Source: Nitrosomonas sp.
Lineage (GTDB): Bacteria; Pseudomonadota; Gammaproteobacteria; Burkholderiales; Nitrosomonadaceae
DNA: 64,000 nucleotides
Reading direction: 5' to 3'
Assembly: GCF_019752415.1 (NCBI RefSeq)
Contig: NZ_JAIEME010000035.1
Span: forward strand, 1-64,000
This document shows, piece by piece, positions 1 through 10,049 of this stretch (positions are counted from its first letter, which is position 1; every line of letters starts with the position of its first letter). The position numbers and the translations under genes were made by a program. The notes beneath the pieces are model-generated. The model saw only the letters and a program-made list of their open reading frames with translations, searched no databases and was not told the DNA's origin.

Positions 1-75
1 CCGGGTTTTTATCTGCTTTATGCCTGGAACGCTGCAGGGGTACCATCCATTGCTAAGATTATCCATATTGGCTAA
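1..75 (+). CDS. C-terminal end of a galactose-oxidase-like (DUF1929) protein, partial
   Basis: The window opens inside a reading frame that codes for 24 residues and stops at 73-75. The peptide begins PGFYLLYAWNAAGVPSIA and ends IHIG. This matches the typical last strand of the DUF1929 domain at the C-terminus of galactose-oxidase/kelch-type proteins, where a 'PPGYYMLF...GVPSVAKI' pattern closes the Ig-like fold. Only the tail is visible, so signal peptide, copper ligands and length cannot be judged. The family call rests on this short motif alone. Confidence 0.5.
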   Translation, partial: PGFYLLYAWNAAGVPSIAKIIHIG

Positions 76-382
76 ATTGTGAGAGGCATCATCATAATAA
101 CTCGAGGATATCAAAGTACAAGTAGATCGAAATCGTGTTTCTATCAATGCCGAGACAAAAAAGAAAAATAAGAAAAGGAAGGTGAAAGAGTTATCTGTCG
201 AGAATGTCATCAAGGTTCCAGCTACAGAAGTTTTACGCTGGATTACATTGTAAAATGGCAGATGAACCCATGCTTTCTGTATCATATTAAAAGTGAATAC
301 CCAATCACTTTGAAGCAGCTAAAGTTACAAAAAGACAGCAATGCTGATGTCAAATCACTAATTCTGGAAAAAGGAAATCGAA
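76..382. other. Non-coding stretch with one open frame lacking a start
   Basis: No convincing gene is seen here. The plus strand is open from 101 to a TAA at 251-253, coding a Lys-rich peptide that ends VPATEVLRWITL, but there is no start codon or ribosome binding site, so it may be a gene remnant. The last bases before 383 carry an AAGGAAA-like ribosome binding site for the next gene. Confidence 0.4.
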
Positions 383-679
383 ATGAACGAAAAAACAATG
401 AAAGAACAATTGCAAGCTGAACTGACGAATCTGCAATCCATAGTCGATGAAGTCAAGTTGCAAATGCATCTTGGCGCGAAAGAAGCGCAGGATAATATTC
501 GACCTCACCTTGAAGAACTCGAACTGGAGTTAAGCCAGGTAAAGAAAAAATGGGACCAGTTTGAAAAAAATTCAGGAGGTGCATGGGAAGACATTCAAAC
601 TGGACTTAGAAAATCTTTAAAATCTATGCAACAAGCCTTTGATAAAGCAAAAAAACATTTTCCGGAACAGGATAAATAA
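383..679 (+). CDS. Small charged coiled-coil protein, function unknown
   Basis: This 98-residue protein starts at an ATG preceded by AAGGAAA about 6 bases upstream. It has no signal peptide, membrane segment or cysteine. Residues 5-60 are rich in Glu, Lys, Leu and Gln with heptad-like hydrophobic spacing, so a long helix or coiled coil is likely. A second amphipathic helix follows from about residue 65 to 90. I do not recognise a family with confidence. It points toward the minus-strand regulator gene that ends at 718, with 38 bases between them. A cytoplasmic helical accessory protein is an inference only. Confidence 0.6.
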   Translation: MNEKTMKEQLQAELTNLQSIVDEVKLQMHLGAKEAQDNIRPHLEELELELSQVKKKWDQFEKNSGGAWEDIQTGLRKSLKSMQQAFDKAKKHFPEQDK

Positions 680-717
680 TAACTCTTTTCTATTACTTAT
701 CGTACTAGTCGAGTGAT

Positions 718-1383
718 TCAAGCCATAGTGTTTATGATGACTCGGTAATCAAGTGCTGCGCGAATGAGTTGCGCCGAGTTTTGTAGTTGCAGCTTACGCA
801 TCAAATTGGCATGATGAACACCGACAGTTTTATGGCTGATGGTCAGTTTCTTAGCAATTTGTGCAGTGGAATTTCCTTCCGCAATCAGTTTGAATATTTG
901 GAACTCTCGCTTAGTCAGTCTATCGATAGTGCTTTTACTCGTATCCTTATGCATTGTATCCATTGCATTCATTGCTTGTAATGCAGCCAACTCTGATTCA
1001 ATATATTTTTTTCCTGAATTTACCTGCTGGACTGCATGAATCATTTCGCCTATCCCGCTTTGTTTGCTGATAAATCCGCGTGCTCCCGCTTCAAATGAAC
1101 GCTGGGCCATCATTATATTATTTAACATGCTAAAAACCAGAATGCCTGCAGCAGGGTCATAAGCTTTGATACGACGGATTGTTTCAAGTCCGCCGATCCC
1201 TGGCATATTCAAATCAAGAATTGTGACATCTGGTTGATGTTCTACATAAAGTTGGTAGCCCTTTTCACCACTGTCTGCTTCTGCCACCACACGCATGTCG
1301 GGAGTACTTTCAAGTAAGCGACGATATCCGGTACGTACGACTGGATGATCATCAACCAACAGAATGGATATTTGTTTCTTCAT
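718..1383 (-). CDS. NarL/LuxR-family response regulator
   Basis: This is a 221-residue two-domain transcription regulator. The receiver domain (about 1-125) has the acidic pair D11-D12, phosphoacceptor D57 in ILDLNMPG, S85 and K107. The LuxR-type helix-turn-helix (about 152-210) contains LTKREFQIFKLIAEG and the recognition helix TISHKTVGVHHANLM. The start chosen is the ATG at 1383, where the receiver fold begins. A longer frame to 1461 only adds residues that lie inside the kinase gene. The gene overlaps the end of the upstream histidine kinase by 32 bases, which suggests translational coupling and a cognate pair. Its targets cannot be read from the sequence. Confidence 0.9.
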   Translation of the reverse strand: MKKQISILLVDDHPVVRTGYRRLLESTPDMRVVAEADSGEKGYQLYVEHQPDVTILDLNMPGIGGLETIRRIKAYDPAAGILVFSMLNNIMMAQRSFEAGARGFISKQSGIGEMIHAVQQVNSGKKYIESELAALQAMNAMDTMHKDTSKSTIDRLTKREFQIFKLIAEGNSTAQIAKKLTISHKTVGVHHANLMRKLQLQNSAQLIRAALDYRVIINTMA

Positions 1384-2560
1384 TGTTTGAGTTTTCAATG
1401 GGTAATCGAATGTTAATTTCTGTGCCTGCGCTACATGCGCTCCGTATCGACAGCGTGCCATTCATGGAGATTACGCGTTCACGCATACCCAACAAGCCCA
1501 AACCTGTCGATGGTTGATCGACATCGTAGCCTTTGCCGTTATCCTCTATCTTCAGATACAGATAATCAACTGGAGAGTTTTCAATGGGTTCGTAGACCAA
1601 GCTGATTTGCGCCCAAGTGGCTTCAGCATGACTGCAGATGTTATTAAGACCTTCCTGAACAAGGCGAAATATAATGATATTCAATTGTTCACCAAGCTTT
1701 GTAAATTCACCTTGCAGTTTAAATTCAAGGACGATATGTTGATGGTGCGAGCACCATTGCTTTTTTAATTCTAGAAGTGCATTGTGCAAACCCAATGCAT
1801 CCAGTAGTGCCGGGCGCAGTTGATGCAGCATAGTGTGTATCACTTCATGCATTTTCTGAGTACAATTTTTAATCGCCTGGACACTGGGGATAATGTTTGC
1901 GTTATTCTCTGCGGAATTGAGAATTACCTCATTTTCTGCGCGAATGGCAGTAAGCCATTGTCCTAATTCATCATGCAATTCGAAAGCCAGTGTGCGCCGT
2001 TCCTTTTCCTGGATACGGAATAGCTCTTTCATGAGACGCCTGTTCTCAGTTAATAATTCCAGATTGCTGACAATTGCTTCTTTGAGTTGACTGATGTCGG
2101 ACATGATCATACGACACATGTTGTTATCTTCGTCTGCTTTGCTTTCTAAATGAATAAAGCGGATTCGATTTTTCGCATCGCTGATTTTTAGGTCAAGCGT
2201 GGCTTTGCTGGGATTATTAAAAATATCGTGCAGATACTGTAAAAAGGCCTGATGGTCGATATATGGAAAGCAAGCTATAAATGGCTTGCCGATAAGAAAT
2301 GCACGTTCTTCTCCCAATAAGCTGGCGCCGGTCAAATTAATGGATCGGATATCACCAGTTTTATCTAGGGTAAGATAACCTACGGGAGCGTAGTCATAGA
2401 GATCTGCATAATGGTTGCGCGATTCTTCCAACTGCTGCTGTGCTTTCTTGAGTTCCAGATTTTGCATTTCCAATTCTGTCTGATGAGCCTGCAGCTCAAC
2501 GAGCAATTCCATCTTGCTATGACTGATAGCATCATCCGCTCTTCTATGTTCACTATCCAT
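1352..2560 (-). CDS. PAS-containing histidine kinase of the NarX/DegS (HisKA_3) type
   Basis: The product is a soluble sensor kinase of 402 residues. It has an N-terminal coiled coil (about 15-48), one PAS domain (about 50-155), a HisKA_3 dimerisation domain with the phosphoacceptor H196 in FELHDELGQ, and an HATPase domain with IEDNGKGYD and GLGLLGMRERV. No transmembrane helix is seen, so it senses a cytoplasmic signal. The start at 2560 is chosen because it lies 4 bases beyond the stop codon of the broken CheB-CheR gene and is preceded by a GGGAG-like site. It is followed, with overlap, by the LuxR-type regulator, its probable partner. HisKA_3 kinases normally pair with such regulators. Confidence 0.9.
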   Translation of the reverse strand: MDSEHRRADDAISHSKMELLVELQAHQTELEMQNLELKKAQQQLEESRNHYADLYDYAPVGYLTLDKTGDIRSINLTGASLLGEERAFLIGKPFIACFPYIDHQAFLQYLHDIFNNPSKATLDLKISDAKNRIRFIHLESKADEDNNMCRMIMSDISQLKEAIVSNLELLTENRRLMKELFRIQEKERRTLAFELHDELGQWLTAIRAENEVILNSAENNANIIPSVQAIKNCTQKMHEVIHTMLHQLRPALLDALGLHNALLELKKQWCSHHQHIVLEFKLQGEFTKLGEQLNIIIFRLVQEGLNNICSHAEATWAQISLVYEPIENSPVDYLYLKIEDNGKGYDVDQPSTGLGLLGMRERVISMNGTLSIRSACSAGTEINIRLPIENSNNEETNIHSVG

Positions 2561-2564
2561 ATTT

Positions 2565-5439
2565 TTATAATTTCTCCCGTTCCGTGATCGCAATGGCCGC
2601 TGGATTACCCGCCGCGTTATTCAGGATTGATGTCGTCATCCACACCTTGAGCAAATGGCCTTCTTTAGTGCAACGTGTGGTTTCGCAAGGGAGTGTTTTT
2701 TTGGCCGTGTTGAAGTTATACGCATTTCCTCACGGGCTATGTCTGGGACCAATTGATTGGCATTGAGCTGTAGTGCTTCGCCTTCGGTATATCCGACCAT
2801 TTCTGCCGTACGTTGGTTCCATGCCAGAATATGGCCGTTAAAATCCTGGACTGTTACTGCATCGTTAGAATCGCGGACTACCGCAGCCAAACGACGTTCG
2901 TATTGAAGGGCATTACGCAACTGTTCATTATCTTTAATTGCTTCAATACCAATAAATACCATGACGACACCGTCGGTGTTTTTATCCTGTTTCTGGTAAG
3001 GGTGTAGCCGCAATAAGTACCAATGCCCATTATCATCTTGTACCTCCAGCGATTTCGTGACAGCCGATTCTATCGCTTGCTTGAGTTCGCTTTCCAAATC
3101 CGGGATAACGATATTAGGCCGGATATTACTGATCGGTCGATTGGTGTCGGTATCAATAAGATTCAGCAGCACCTTTGCAGCCGGGGTAAATCGCCGGATA
3201 GATAAGTTTCGGTGCAGAATGACAATGGGCGTATCAATGCTTGCCAGTAGATTGATTAAGTCGTTGTTAATTTGATTTAATTCCTGATTCCGATTTTCAT
3301 GCTCTTCGATGATGGTTGTCAGTTCTTCATTGGTGGTTTATAACTCTTCATTAATACTTTGCAATTCTTCGCTGGCGGATTGGATTTCTTCATTGGCCGA
3401 CTGCATTTCCTCATTGGTTTCTTCCTGTTCTTCAATAATCGATTGCAGATACTCCCGTTCAGTCAGTAATTCATTTTCCAAAGTGCTAATGCGAAGATCC
3501 CTGGCATCTTTACACGCATCTTCTGGCTGCAATGGACCTTGCCTAGCGGGAATTTCAGCACCGGGTTCAAATACGACCAAATAGCTTGGAACATTAGTTT
3601 TTGAACCGGCGAGAGGTATTATCTGCAAATTTATATTTTATAGCCTCCATGATGACGCATGCGCAAGCCTTCCTTACGAACGCTGTTGTTGTCCTTGATA
3701 GCTTGATGGACAAGAGTTCGTAGCTCTATTATCAATTCCGGATGCACCATTTTCAGCAAGTTAAGGCTGGCACTCCCAGTAGCGGGCTCAATGTAAGGAT
3801 CGGTTTGGCCAAGGAAATAGAGTATATGCATATTCTGGTCGATTACCACTGCCGCTAGCCCATATTTCTCCAGAATTATATTTTCAGCGGCTTGTTGCAC
3901 TTGCATTGCAGGTGGAGTGTCCTTTGAGTAAGAATAAAATGCCGAAAATGATTGCAGTGTAGAGCGCGTTTCGGCTAAATCAGTATTAGGTGAATTTGCC
4001 TGAGATTTACGCAAATAAATTTTATTTTTCCTGTCAATCAATGAGAAAAGATCGGCCTCGCTACCAATCGTTTCAGAAGTGCCTAATATTAGGAAACCAT
4101 TCGGATGTAGCGCATAAAAAAGTATTTAATACTCTTTTCTGTATTGACGTATTGAGATAAATCAATAAATTGCGGCAGCAAATCAGATTGATCCGGGAGA
4201 AAGGGGGATCTTGGATAACATTCTGTATCGCAAATACACAGACATTCCGGATACTTTTGCAGATCTGATAACCCTCTGTTGTTTTGATAAAAAACCGCGC
4301 AAGCCACTCAATTCCAACTGCCTCATCAATGTGATGGGAATAGATCCCTTGGCGTGCTTTGTCAATCGCTTGCTTATCGATATCTGAAGCAAAGATCTGA
4401 ATATGCATGGCATTCACTTGATTACCGAGAAATTCAAATAGCGCAATGGTGATTGAGTAAACCTCTTCACCCGTTGAACAAGCAGGTATCCAAATACGTA
4501 GTGCTTTTTCATTTGCCAGTTGTTCAATGAGACGGGGAAATACCTCTTTTTTGAGTATCTCAAAAGCTTCCGGATCGCGAAAGAAGCTCGCGACATTGAT
4601 CAGCATGTCCTGAAACAATATGTCGAGTTCCTTTGGATGCTGCCGCAGAAACTTGACATAATCTTTCAGTTCATCCAGTTGGTGTAGCACCATGCGCCGT
4701 TTGATACGGCGCAGAATGGTCGTGTGCTTGTAGTAAGTAAAGTCGATACCGGTGCGCGCGCGCAGTAGAACGAAAATTTTGCCGAGATCCGTTTCTTTGG
4801 CCGGCACATCCTCGGTAAGATTAGCTAACTGTTGTTTTAAATAGGGATGATGCGCTATTTGCGCCAATTTATCGGCAATTCCCTTAGGTGGCAGGATAAA
4901 ATCAACCTGCCCGCTAGCGATTGCACTGTGCGGCATCCCTTCATATTCCGCCGAATCTTCAGTCTGTGCAAAAGTAATACCGCCTGCTGTTTTGATAGCT
5001 TGTATACCCAATGTGCCATCGGATCCCGTACCTGAAAGAATAATTCCAATGGCATGATTTTGCCGGTCTTGTGCCAGATTGGTTAGAAAATCATCAATGG
5101 GCAGAAATTTACCCCGAATATCCGGACGTGGGAGCAATTGCAATACACCATGCAACAGTGCCAAGCTATGTGTCGGTGGGATCACATAAATATGATTGGG
5201 TTCAACACGCAGATTTTCCACGAGCATTGACGTAGTGCGTTTTATCAAGTCCGGCAATACACTGATATGCTTGGGGTCAAGATGCTGGACCAGGACAAAA
5301 GCCATGCCAGTGTCGTTGGAAAGCGCTTTGAGCAGTTGGGTAAATGCATTTAACCCCCCGCGGAGGCGCCGATACCCACTATTGGAAATGTGTCTGTTTC
5401 TGTATTTGGATTGATATCCGCTTTATCCTGATGAATCAT
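2565..5439 (-). pseudogene. CheB-CheR-PAS fusion protein gene, disrupted by at least five lesions
   Basis: Read from 5439 downward, the pieces line up as one gene: a CheB methylesterase domain (PIVGIGASAGG, later FVLVQHLDPKH), CheR methyltransferase (ACSTGEEVYS, CCRNLLIYLN, then LIDRKNKIYLRK), a long coiled coil (EEQEETNEEMQSANEEIQSA) and PAS domains. The frame is broken five times: a one-base loss in a G run near 5355; a slip in a T run near 4112; an extra TA in an AT repeat near 3630; an in-frame TAA at 3338-3340 where CAA is expected; and a slip in an A run near 2686. After the last slip, the correct frame ends at 2565-2567, just before the histidine kinase start. Mixed lesion types argue for real decay, although homopolymer read errors could explain three of them. 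Confidence 0.85.
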
Positions 5440-5647
5440 CGATTGAGAAGCTTTTATTTAACACAATCAAGACTTAATTGATAGTTTAATGGACAAGCTA
5501 CCTTAAAATTCTTCTCATGGGCCATGGCAAAAATAAGGCAAGCGATGTAATTCCAGTTCAAACCCGTTATGCGTTGGATATTCGAGAAAAATTTTCACAA
5601 ACAAACTAATTGATCTATTTATGAGAAGTCTATTTATACTGCCGTGA

Positions 5648-5677
5648 TTCAACGCTGCGCTAAAAATACGTTAGAAT
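5648..5677 (+). promoter_or_regulatory. Candidate sigma-70 promoter for ilvE
   Basis: A TTCAAC box at 5648-5653 is followed after 18 bases by TAGAAT at 5672-5677, giving a start about 28 bases before the ilvE ATG. The rest of the 5440-5710 gap shows no other feature. The call is pattern-based. Confidence 0.35.
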
Positions 5678-5710
5678 ATGGCTTTTAGAATATTTATCGG
5701 GAGTTCCTGA

Positions 5711-6631
5711 ATGTCGATGGCTGACCGTGATGGTGTAATTTGGTATGACGGGAAGATGGCTCCCTGGCGGGATGCCAATACGCATGTTTTAACTCATACC
5801 TTGCACTATGGGTTGGGTGTTTTTGAAGGGTTGCGTGCTTATGAAACTGCGAAAGGACCGGCGATTTTCCGTTTGCAGGAGCATACCGACCGCTTATTCA
5901 ACTCTGCGCATATCTTTATGATGAAAATGCCTTATGACAAGGCAACGTTGATGCAAGCGCAATGTGATGTGGTCAAACAGAATAAGCTTGTCTCCGGGTA
6001 TATCCGCCCGATCGCTTTCTATGGCGCTGAAGCCATGGGACTCTCCGCCAAAACACTTTCCACTCACGTGGCCATCGCCGCTTGGCCATGGGGAACCTAC
6101 TTAGGGCCAGAGGCCCTTGAAAATGGGATCCGTGTCAAAACTTCTTCTTTTACCCGGCATCATGTCAACATCAACATGTGTCGCGCCAAATCGGTCACAA
6201 CTTATGCCAATTCGATTCTGGCCAATCAGGAAGTCGGATTGAATGGCTACGATGAAGCGCTGTTACTGGATGTGGAAGGCTATGTGGCAGAAGGATCGGG
6301 AGAGAATATTTTCATCGTCAAACAAGGCAAACTCTACACACCTGATTTAACTTCATGCCTGGAAGGAATCACACGTGCATCTGTGATTGATTTGGCTGCT
6401 GAAATCGGCATTCCAGTCATCGAGAAACGAATTACACGCGATGAAATTTATTGTGCGGATGAGGCATTCTTTACCGGTACTGCTGCTGAAGTGACACCGA
6501 TTCGCGAACTCGATAATCGCATGATTGGACTCGGCAAGCGAGGGCCAATCACCACACAAATACAAGCCCTATTCTTTGATTGCGTCAAAGGCAGAGCTAA
6601 AAATCACGCCGATTGGCTTACCTTCGTTTAA
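5711..6631 (+). CDS. ilvE: Branched-chain amino acid aminotransferase
   Basis: This 306-residue class IV PLP aminotransferase carries out the last step of Leu, Ile and Val synthesis, moving an amino group between glutamate and branched 2-oxo acids. K160 in CRAKSVTTYANS is the expected PLP lysine. GYVAEGSGENIF (about 190-201) and the late FFTGTAAEVTPI segment are the family signatures. Its length matches E. coli IlvE. The ATG at 5711 is preceded by CGGGAG. A short zinc-finger gene follows 23 bases downstream and is probably co-transcribed. D-amino-acid aminotransferase is a related alternative, but the length and signature favour IlvE. Confidence 0.95.
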   Translation: MSMADRDGVIWYDGKMAPWRDANTHVLTHTLHYGLGVFEGLRAYETAKGPAIFRLQEHTDRLFNSAHIFMMKMPYDKATLMQAQCDVVKQNKLVSGYIRPIAFYGAEAMGLSAKTLSTHVAIAAWPWGTYLGPEALENGIRVKTSSFTRHHVNINMCRAKSVTTYANSILANQEVGLNGYDEALLLDVEGYVAEGSGENIFIVKQGKLYTPDLTSCLEGITRASVIDLAAEIGIPVIEKRITRDEIYCADEAFFTGTAAEVTPIRELDNRMIGLGKRGPITTQIQALFFDCVKGRAKNHADWLTFV

Positions 6632-6654
6632 TCAGCTGCATTGGAGATATTTTT

Positions 6655-6858
6655 ATGAATCAACAAGCCAATAACAAAGCACTTGAAATTGAAATTACAA
6701 CCGATGATCTGCCATTGCATTGCCCCACCCCAGCCATGATGTTATGGAACTCGCATCCGCGGGTTTTTCTTCCGATTGAAGCAACGGGCGAAGCGCTTTG
6801 CCCTTATTGCGGCACCCACTATACGCTCAAAGGCGGCGCTGTTGCTGGGCACCATTAA
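6655..6858 (+). CDS. Zinc-finger domain-containing small protein (zf-CHCC type)
   Basis: The product has 67 residues. C23, C49 and C52, with a nearby His such as H34, form the CHCC pattern (LHCPTP ... CPYCGTHYTL). This is the fold of the mitochondrial complex I subunit NDUFS6 and of small bacterial homologues that often sit beside ilvE in betaproteobacteria. The ATG at 6655 follows TTGGAGAT. An in-frame extension to 6613 would overlap ilvE and is rejected. A role in binding zinc is likely; the cellular partner is unknown. Confidence 0.8.
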   Translation: MNQQANNKALEIEITTDDLPLHCPTPAMMLWNSHPRVFLPIEATGEALCPYCGTHYTLKGGAVAGHH

Positions 6859-6973
6859 ATCGGTTTGATTTCAGAAGAGAACTTACATTCCATTGATTAA
6901 TTGGTCATAGCTATCTGTCAGTGACTATTCATAGCTCTTTTATCAACAATCATTCTTTCAAAGAGAAAAAATT

Positions 6974-8350
6974 ATGCACGCAATTCCTCATGAAATTTTT
7001 AAGGCGTATGACATTCGCGGCATTGTTGACAAAACGATCACCGTTGATAATGTAGAAAAAATAGGTCATGCGATTGGCTCCGAAGCTCGTGCAAGAAATC
7101 TGACAGCTATCGCCATCGGCCGGGATGGCCGATTATCAGGAACAGAATTGTCGCAAGCACTCGCTCGCGGTATTCAAAAAAGTGGCATTCATGTAGTCGA
7201 TGTTGGCATGGTCGCGACGCCCATGCTTTACTACGCCGCACATGAGTTATGCCAATATTCCGGGGTGATGGTTACCGGCAGTCATAATCCGCCTGAGTAC
7301 AATGGCTTTAAAATTGTACTTGGCGGCGAAACTTTGGCGGCTGACACAATCCAGGCACTACGTTTGCGCATCGAAAATAACGACCTCGCACAGGGCGCAG
7401 GCAATTATTCCGAGCATGCTATCGTCAATGCGTATATTGAGCGGATTACTGCTGATATCAAACTCACTCGTCCCATCAAGATTGTTGTTGATTGTGGTAA
7501 TGGTGTAGCGGGTGCATTTGCACCGGCGCTCTATCGCGGCCTAGGTTGTGAAGTAATCGAACTATTCTGCGAGGTGGATGGTACTTTTCCCAATCACCAC
7601 CCAGATCCGTCTGTACCTGATAATCTGAACGACGTGATTCAGGCGTTGAAAACCACCGATGCGGAAATTGGACTGGCTTTTGATGGCGATGGTGACCGCC
7701 TTGGTATCGTTACAAAGAATGGCAATATTATCAATCCTGATCGCCAGCTCATGATGTTTTCAGCGGATGTATTGTCGAGAAATCCTGGTGGAAAAATCAT
7801 TTTTGATGTGAAATGCACTCGGAATCTGGCACCCTGGATCAGTCAGCATGGCGGCGTGCCAGTTATGTGGAAAACCGGTCATTCTTTCATCAAAGCAAAA
7901 CTCATTGAGTCGAAGGCATTATTAGCTGGAGAAATGAGCGGTCATTTGTTTTTCAAGGAACGTTGGTACGGTTTTGATGATGGCTTATATGCCGGTGCAC
8001 GACTGCTCGAATTGCTGAGTCGCGAGGCAGATATCAATGTCACTCTGAATAATCTGCCCGATAGCATTAACACACCGGAACTTCAGGTTCGCGTTGCTGA
8101 AGGGGAAAATCACACACTGATTGCACAGTTACAAAAAAATGCAGTTTTCACGAATCCACAGCAAGTAATCACCATTGATGGTTTGCGGGTTGAATACAGT
8201 GATGGATTTGGTCTGGCGCGTGCTTCTAATACTACGCCGGTCATCGTATTACGCTTTGAGGCCGATAATGAATTCGCTCTAAAACGCATTCAGGAAGATT
8301 TTCGTCATAATATTTTGCAAGCTAAACCGGATGCGCAACTGCCCTTCTAG
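6974..8350 (+). CDS. algC: Phosphomannomutase/phosphoglucomutase
   Basis: This 458-residue alpha-D-phosphohexomutase is of the AlgC/ManB type and interconverts hexose 1- and 6-phosphates for nucleotide-sugar and polysaccharide synthesis. The catalytic phosphoserine S103 lies in VTGSHNPPEYNG. The metal-binding loop FDGDGDRLG and the sugar loop GEMSGHLFF are present, and the C-terminal domain closes with ARASNTTPVIVLRFEAD. The length is normal for the AlgC subfamily and shorter than GlmM-unrelated phosphoglucomutases. Whether it prefers mannose or glucose phosphates cannot be decided from sequence. nadE follows after 24 bases. Confidence 0.93.
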   Translation: MHAIPHEIFKAYDIRGIVDKTITVDNVEKIGHAIGSEARARNLTAIAIGRDGRLSGTELSQALARGIQKSGIHVVDVGMVATPMLYYAAHELCQYSGVMVTGSHNPPEYNGFKIVLGGETLAADTIQALRLRIENNDLAQGAGNYSEHAIVNAYIERITADIKLTRPIKIVVDCGNGVAGAFAPALYRGLGCEVIELFCEVDGTFPNHHPDPSVPDNLNDVIQALKTTDAEIGLAFDGDGDRLGIVTKNGNIINPDRQLMMFSADVLSRNPGGKIIFDVKCTRNLAPWISQHGGVPVMWKTGHSFIKAKLIESKALLAGEMSGHLFFKERWYGFDDGLYAGARLLELLSREADINVTLNNLPDSINTPELQVRVAEGENHTLIAQLQKNAVFTNPQQVITIDGLRVEYSDGFGLARASNTTPVIVLRFEADNEFALKRIQEDFRHNILQAKPDAQLPF

Positions 8351-8374
8351 CTTGCAATAGCATACCGGCAGATC

Positions 8375-10009
8375 ATGCGCATAGCCATTGCTCAGATAAA
8401 TTGCACCGTAGGCGATATCACTGGCAATGCTGTAAAGATATTGAACGCAGCAAAGCAGGCGAAGCAGGCCGGAGCACAGCTGGTAATCACCCCCGAGTTA
8501 GCGCTATCCGGATACCCGCCTGCTGATTTATTATTACGCGAAACATTCTGTCAAGCTTGCAACAATGCATTAGCAGATTTGGTGGAAGCGATTGATGACA
8601 TCACACTAATAGTGGGTTATCCCAGTTTTCAGGAAGGCAAGCTATATAATGCCGTTTCCGTGATTTACCGCGGCAAAATCTCTCACACCTATTACAAGAG
8701 AATTCTCAGTCAATCTCATTTCTTTAACGAATCGTATTATTTCGATGCCGGTACTGAATCGTGTGTATTTGAACTGGATGGGGTTAAATTTGGCATTGCA
8801 ATCTGTGCTGACTTCTGGTTGAGTAATTCGCTCCTTGCAGCAGATTGCTCCGATCTTGATATGTTGTTAGTACTTAGCGCTTCGGCTTACCGTATCAACA
8901 AGCAAGCTTCCCGTTATCAGATTACCCGTAGATTTATTGAACAGACTGGCATCTCCATTATCCACACTAACTTAGTCGGTGGACAGGATGAATTGGTTTT
9001 TGATGGCGCTTCTTTTGCAATGAACCGACAAGGAGCGTTAACCCATCAACTCGGTGAATTTGTTGAAACCATCGAATTAATCGATATTCACAACAATCAA
9101 CCCATACAAACTAAGCTGGCAGCCCCGCAACTTCCCATAGCCAGTATTTATCAGGCATTATGTTTAGGGGTTAAAGATTATGTCCGTAAGAACCATTTTC
9201 CCGGTGCACTGTTAGGTCTTTCCGGTGGTGTAGATTCAGCACTGACACTGGCGATTGCAGTCGATGCGCTGGGCGCAGATAAAATCAAAGCCGTCATGAT
9301 GCCTTCGCAGTACACGGCCAATATCAGCCTGGAAGACGCCAATGAAATGGCCGAATTATTGGGTGTTAAACTCTTCGAATGCAGTATCCAAACATTGTTT
9401 GATCAGTTTTTGTTAACCATCGAAAATGATTTTCAAATTCCCTCTGATTCCACCGCCACGAATACCATGACGGAGAATTTACAAGCGCGCCTTCGCGGCA
9501 CATTACTAATGGCGATGTCAAACCATTCGGGTTCGATTGTATTGACGACTGGCAACAAGTCCGAGATAGCGGTTGGCTATTGCACGTTATATGGCGACAT
9601 GGCAGGTGGCTTTGCAGTACTCAAAGATGTCAATAAGACTCTGGTTTATGCACTCTGCGAATACCGCAATCAAATTAACCGGGTCATTCCTGAGCGTATC
9701 ATTCAGCGTGCACCTTCCGCCGAATTGCGGCCCAATCAAACGGATCAGGATAGTTTGCCGCCGTATGAAATTTTAGATGCGATTATAGAAGCTTACATCG
9801 GAAATAATTATTCACCTGAGGAAATTATTGCGCTGAATTATAACGAAGCGGACGTGCAGAAAGTCATACACTTAATTCATAAAAATGAATATAAACGCCG
9901 CCAGTCTCCTCCAGGAATTCGTATTACGCATTGCGATTTTGGCACGGCATGGCATTACCCCATCACATCCAGCTATAAAGTCTGGTCTACACAATCCAGA
10001 GATAAATAA
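8375..10009 (+). CDS. nadE: Glutamine-dependent NAD+ synthetase
   Basis: The product has 544 residues in two domains. The N-terminal nitrilase-fold glutaminase (about 1-260) shows the triad E41 (PELALSG), K108 (YYKRIL) and C144 (AICADFW). The C-terminal ATP-pyrophosphatase domain has the P-loop LGLSGGVDSAL near residue 280 and TTGNKSEIAVGY. It makes NAD+ from nicotinate adenine dinucleotide, ATP and glutamine-derived ammonia in the cytoplasm. The length fits the two-domain bacterial form rather than the short ammonia-dependent one. It sits between the hexose mutase and a periplasmic protease, with short gaps on both sides. Confidence 0.96.
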   Translation: MRIAIAQINCTVGDITGNAVKILNAAKQAKQAGAQLVITPELALSGYPPADLLLRETFCQACNNALADLVEAIDDITLIVGYPSFQEGKLYNAVSVIYRGKISHTYYKRILSQSHFFNESYYFDAGTESCVFELDGVKFGIAICADFWLSNSLLAADCSDLDMLLVLSASAYRINKQASRYQITRRFIEQTGISIIHTNLVGGQDELVFDGASFAMNRQGALTHQLGEFVETIELIDIHNNQPIQTKLAAPQLPIASIYQALCLGVKDYVRKNHFPGALLGLSGGVDSALTLAIAVDALGADKIKAVMMPSQYTANISLEDANEMAELLGVKLFECSIQTLFDQFLLTIENDFQIPSDSTATNTMTENLQARLRGTLLMAMSNHSGSIVLTTGNKSEIAVGYCTLYGDMAGGFAVLKDVNKTLVYALCEYRNQINRVIPERIIQRAPSAELRPNQTDQDSLPPYEILDAIIEAYIGNNYSPEEIIALNYNEADVQKVIHLIHKNEYKRRQSPPGIRITHCDFGTAWHYPITSSYKVWSTQSRDK

Positions 10010-10049
10010 GATTGATGGAACTTGAATAGCAAACAGACATCCTAGTGTC

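Noticed and set aside
1384-1461. Longer start for the LuxR-type regulator
   Set aside because: The added 26 residues are an out-of-frame reading of the kinase gene's end, and the receiver domain begins right at the internal ATG.
6353-6565. Minus-strand frame inside ilvE
   Set aside because: Fully inside a strongly supported gene on the other strand.
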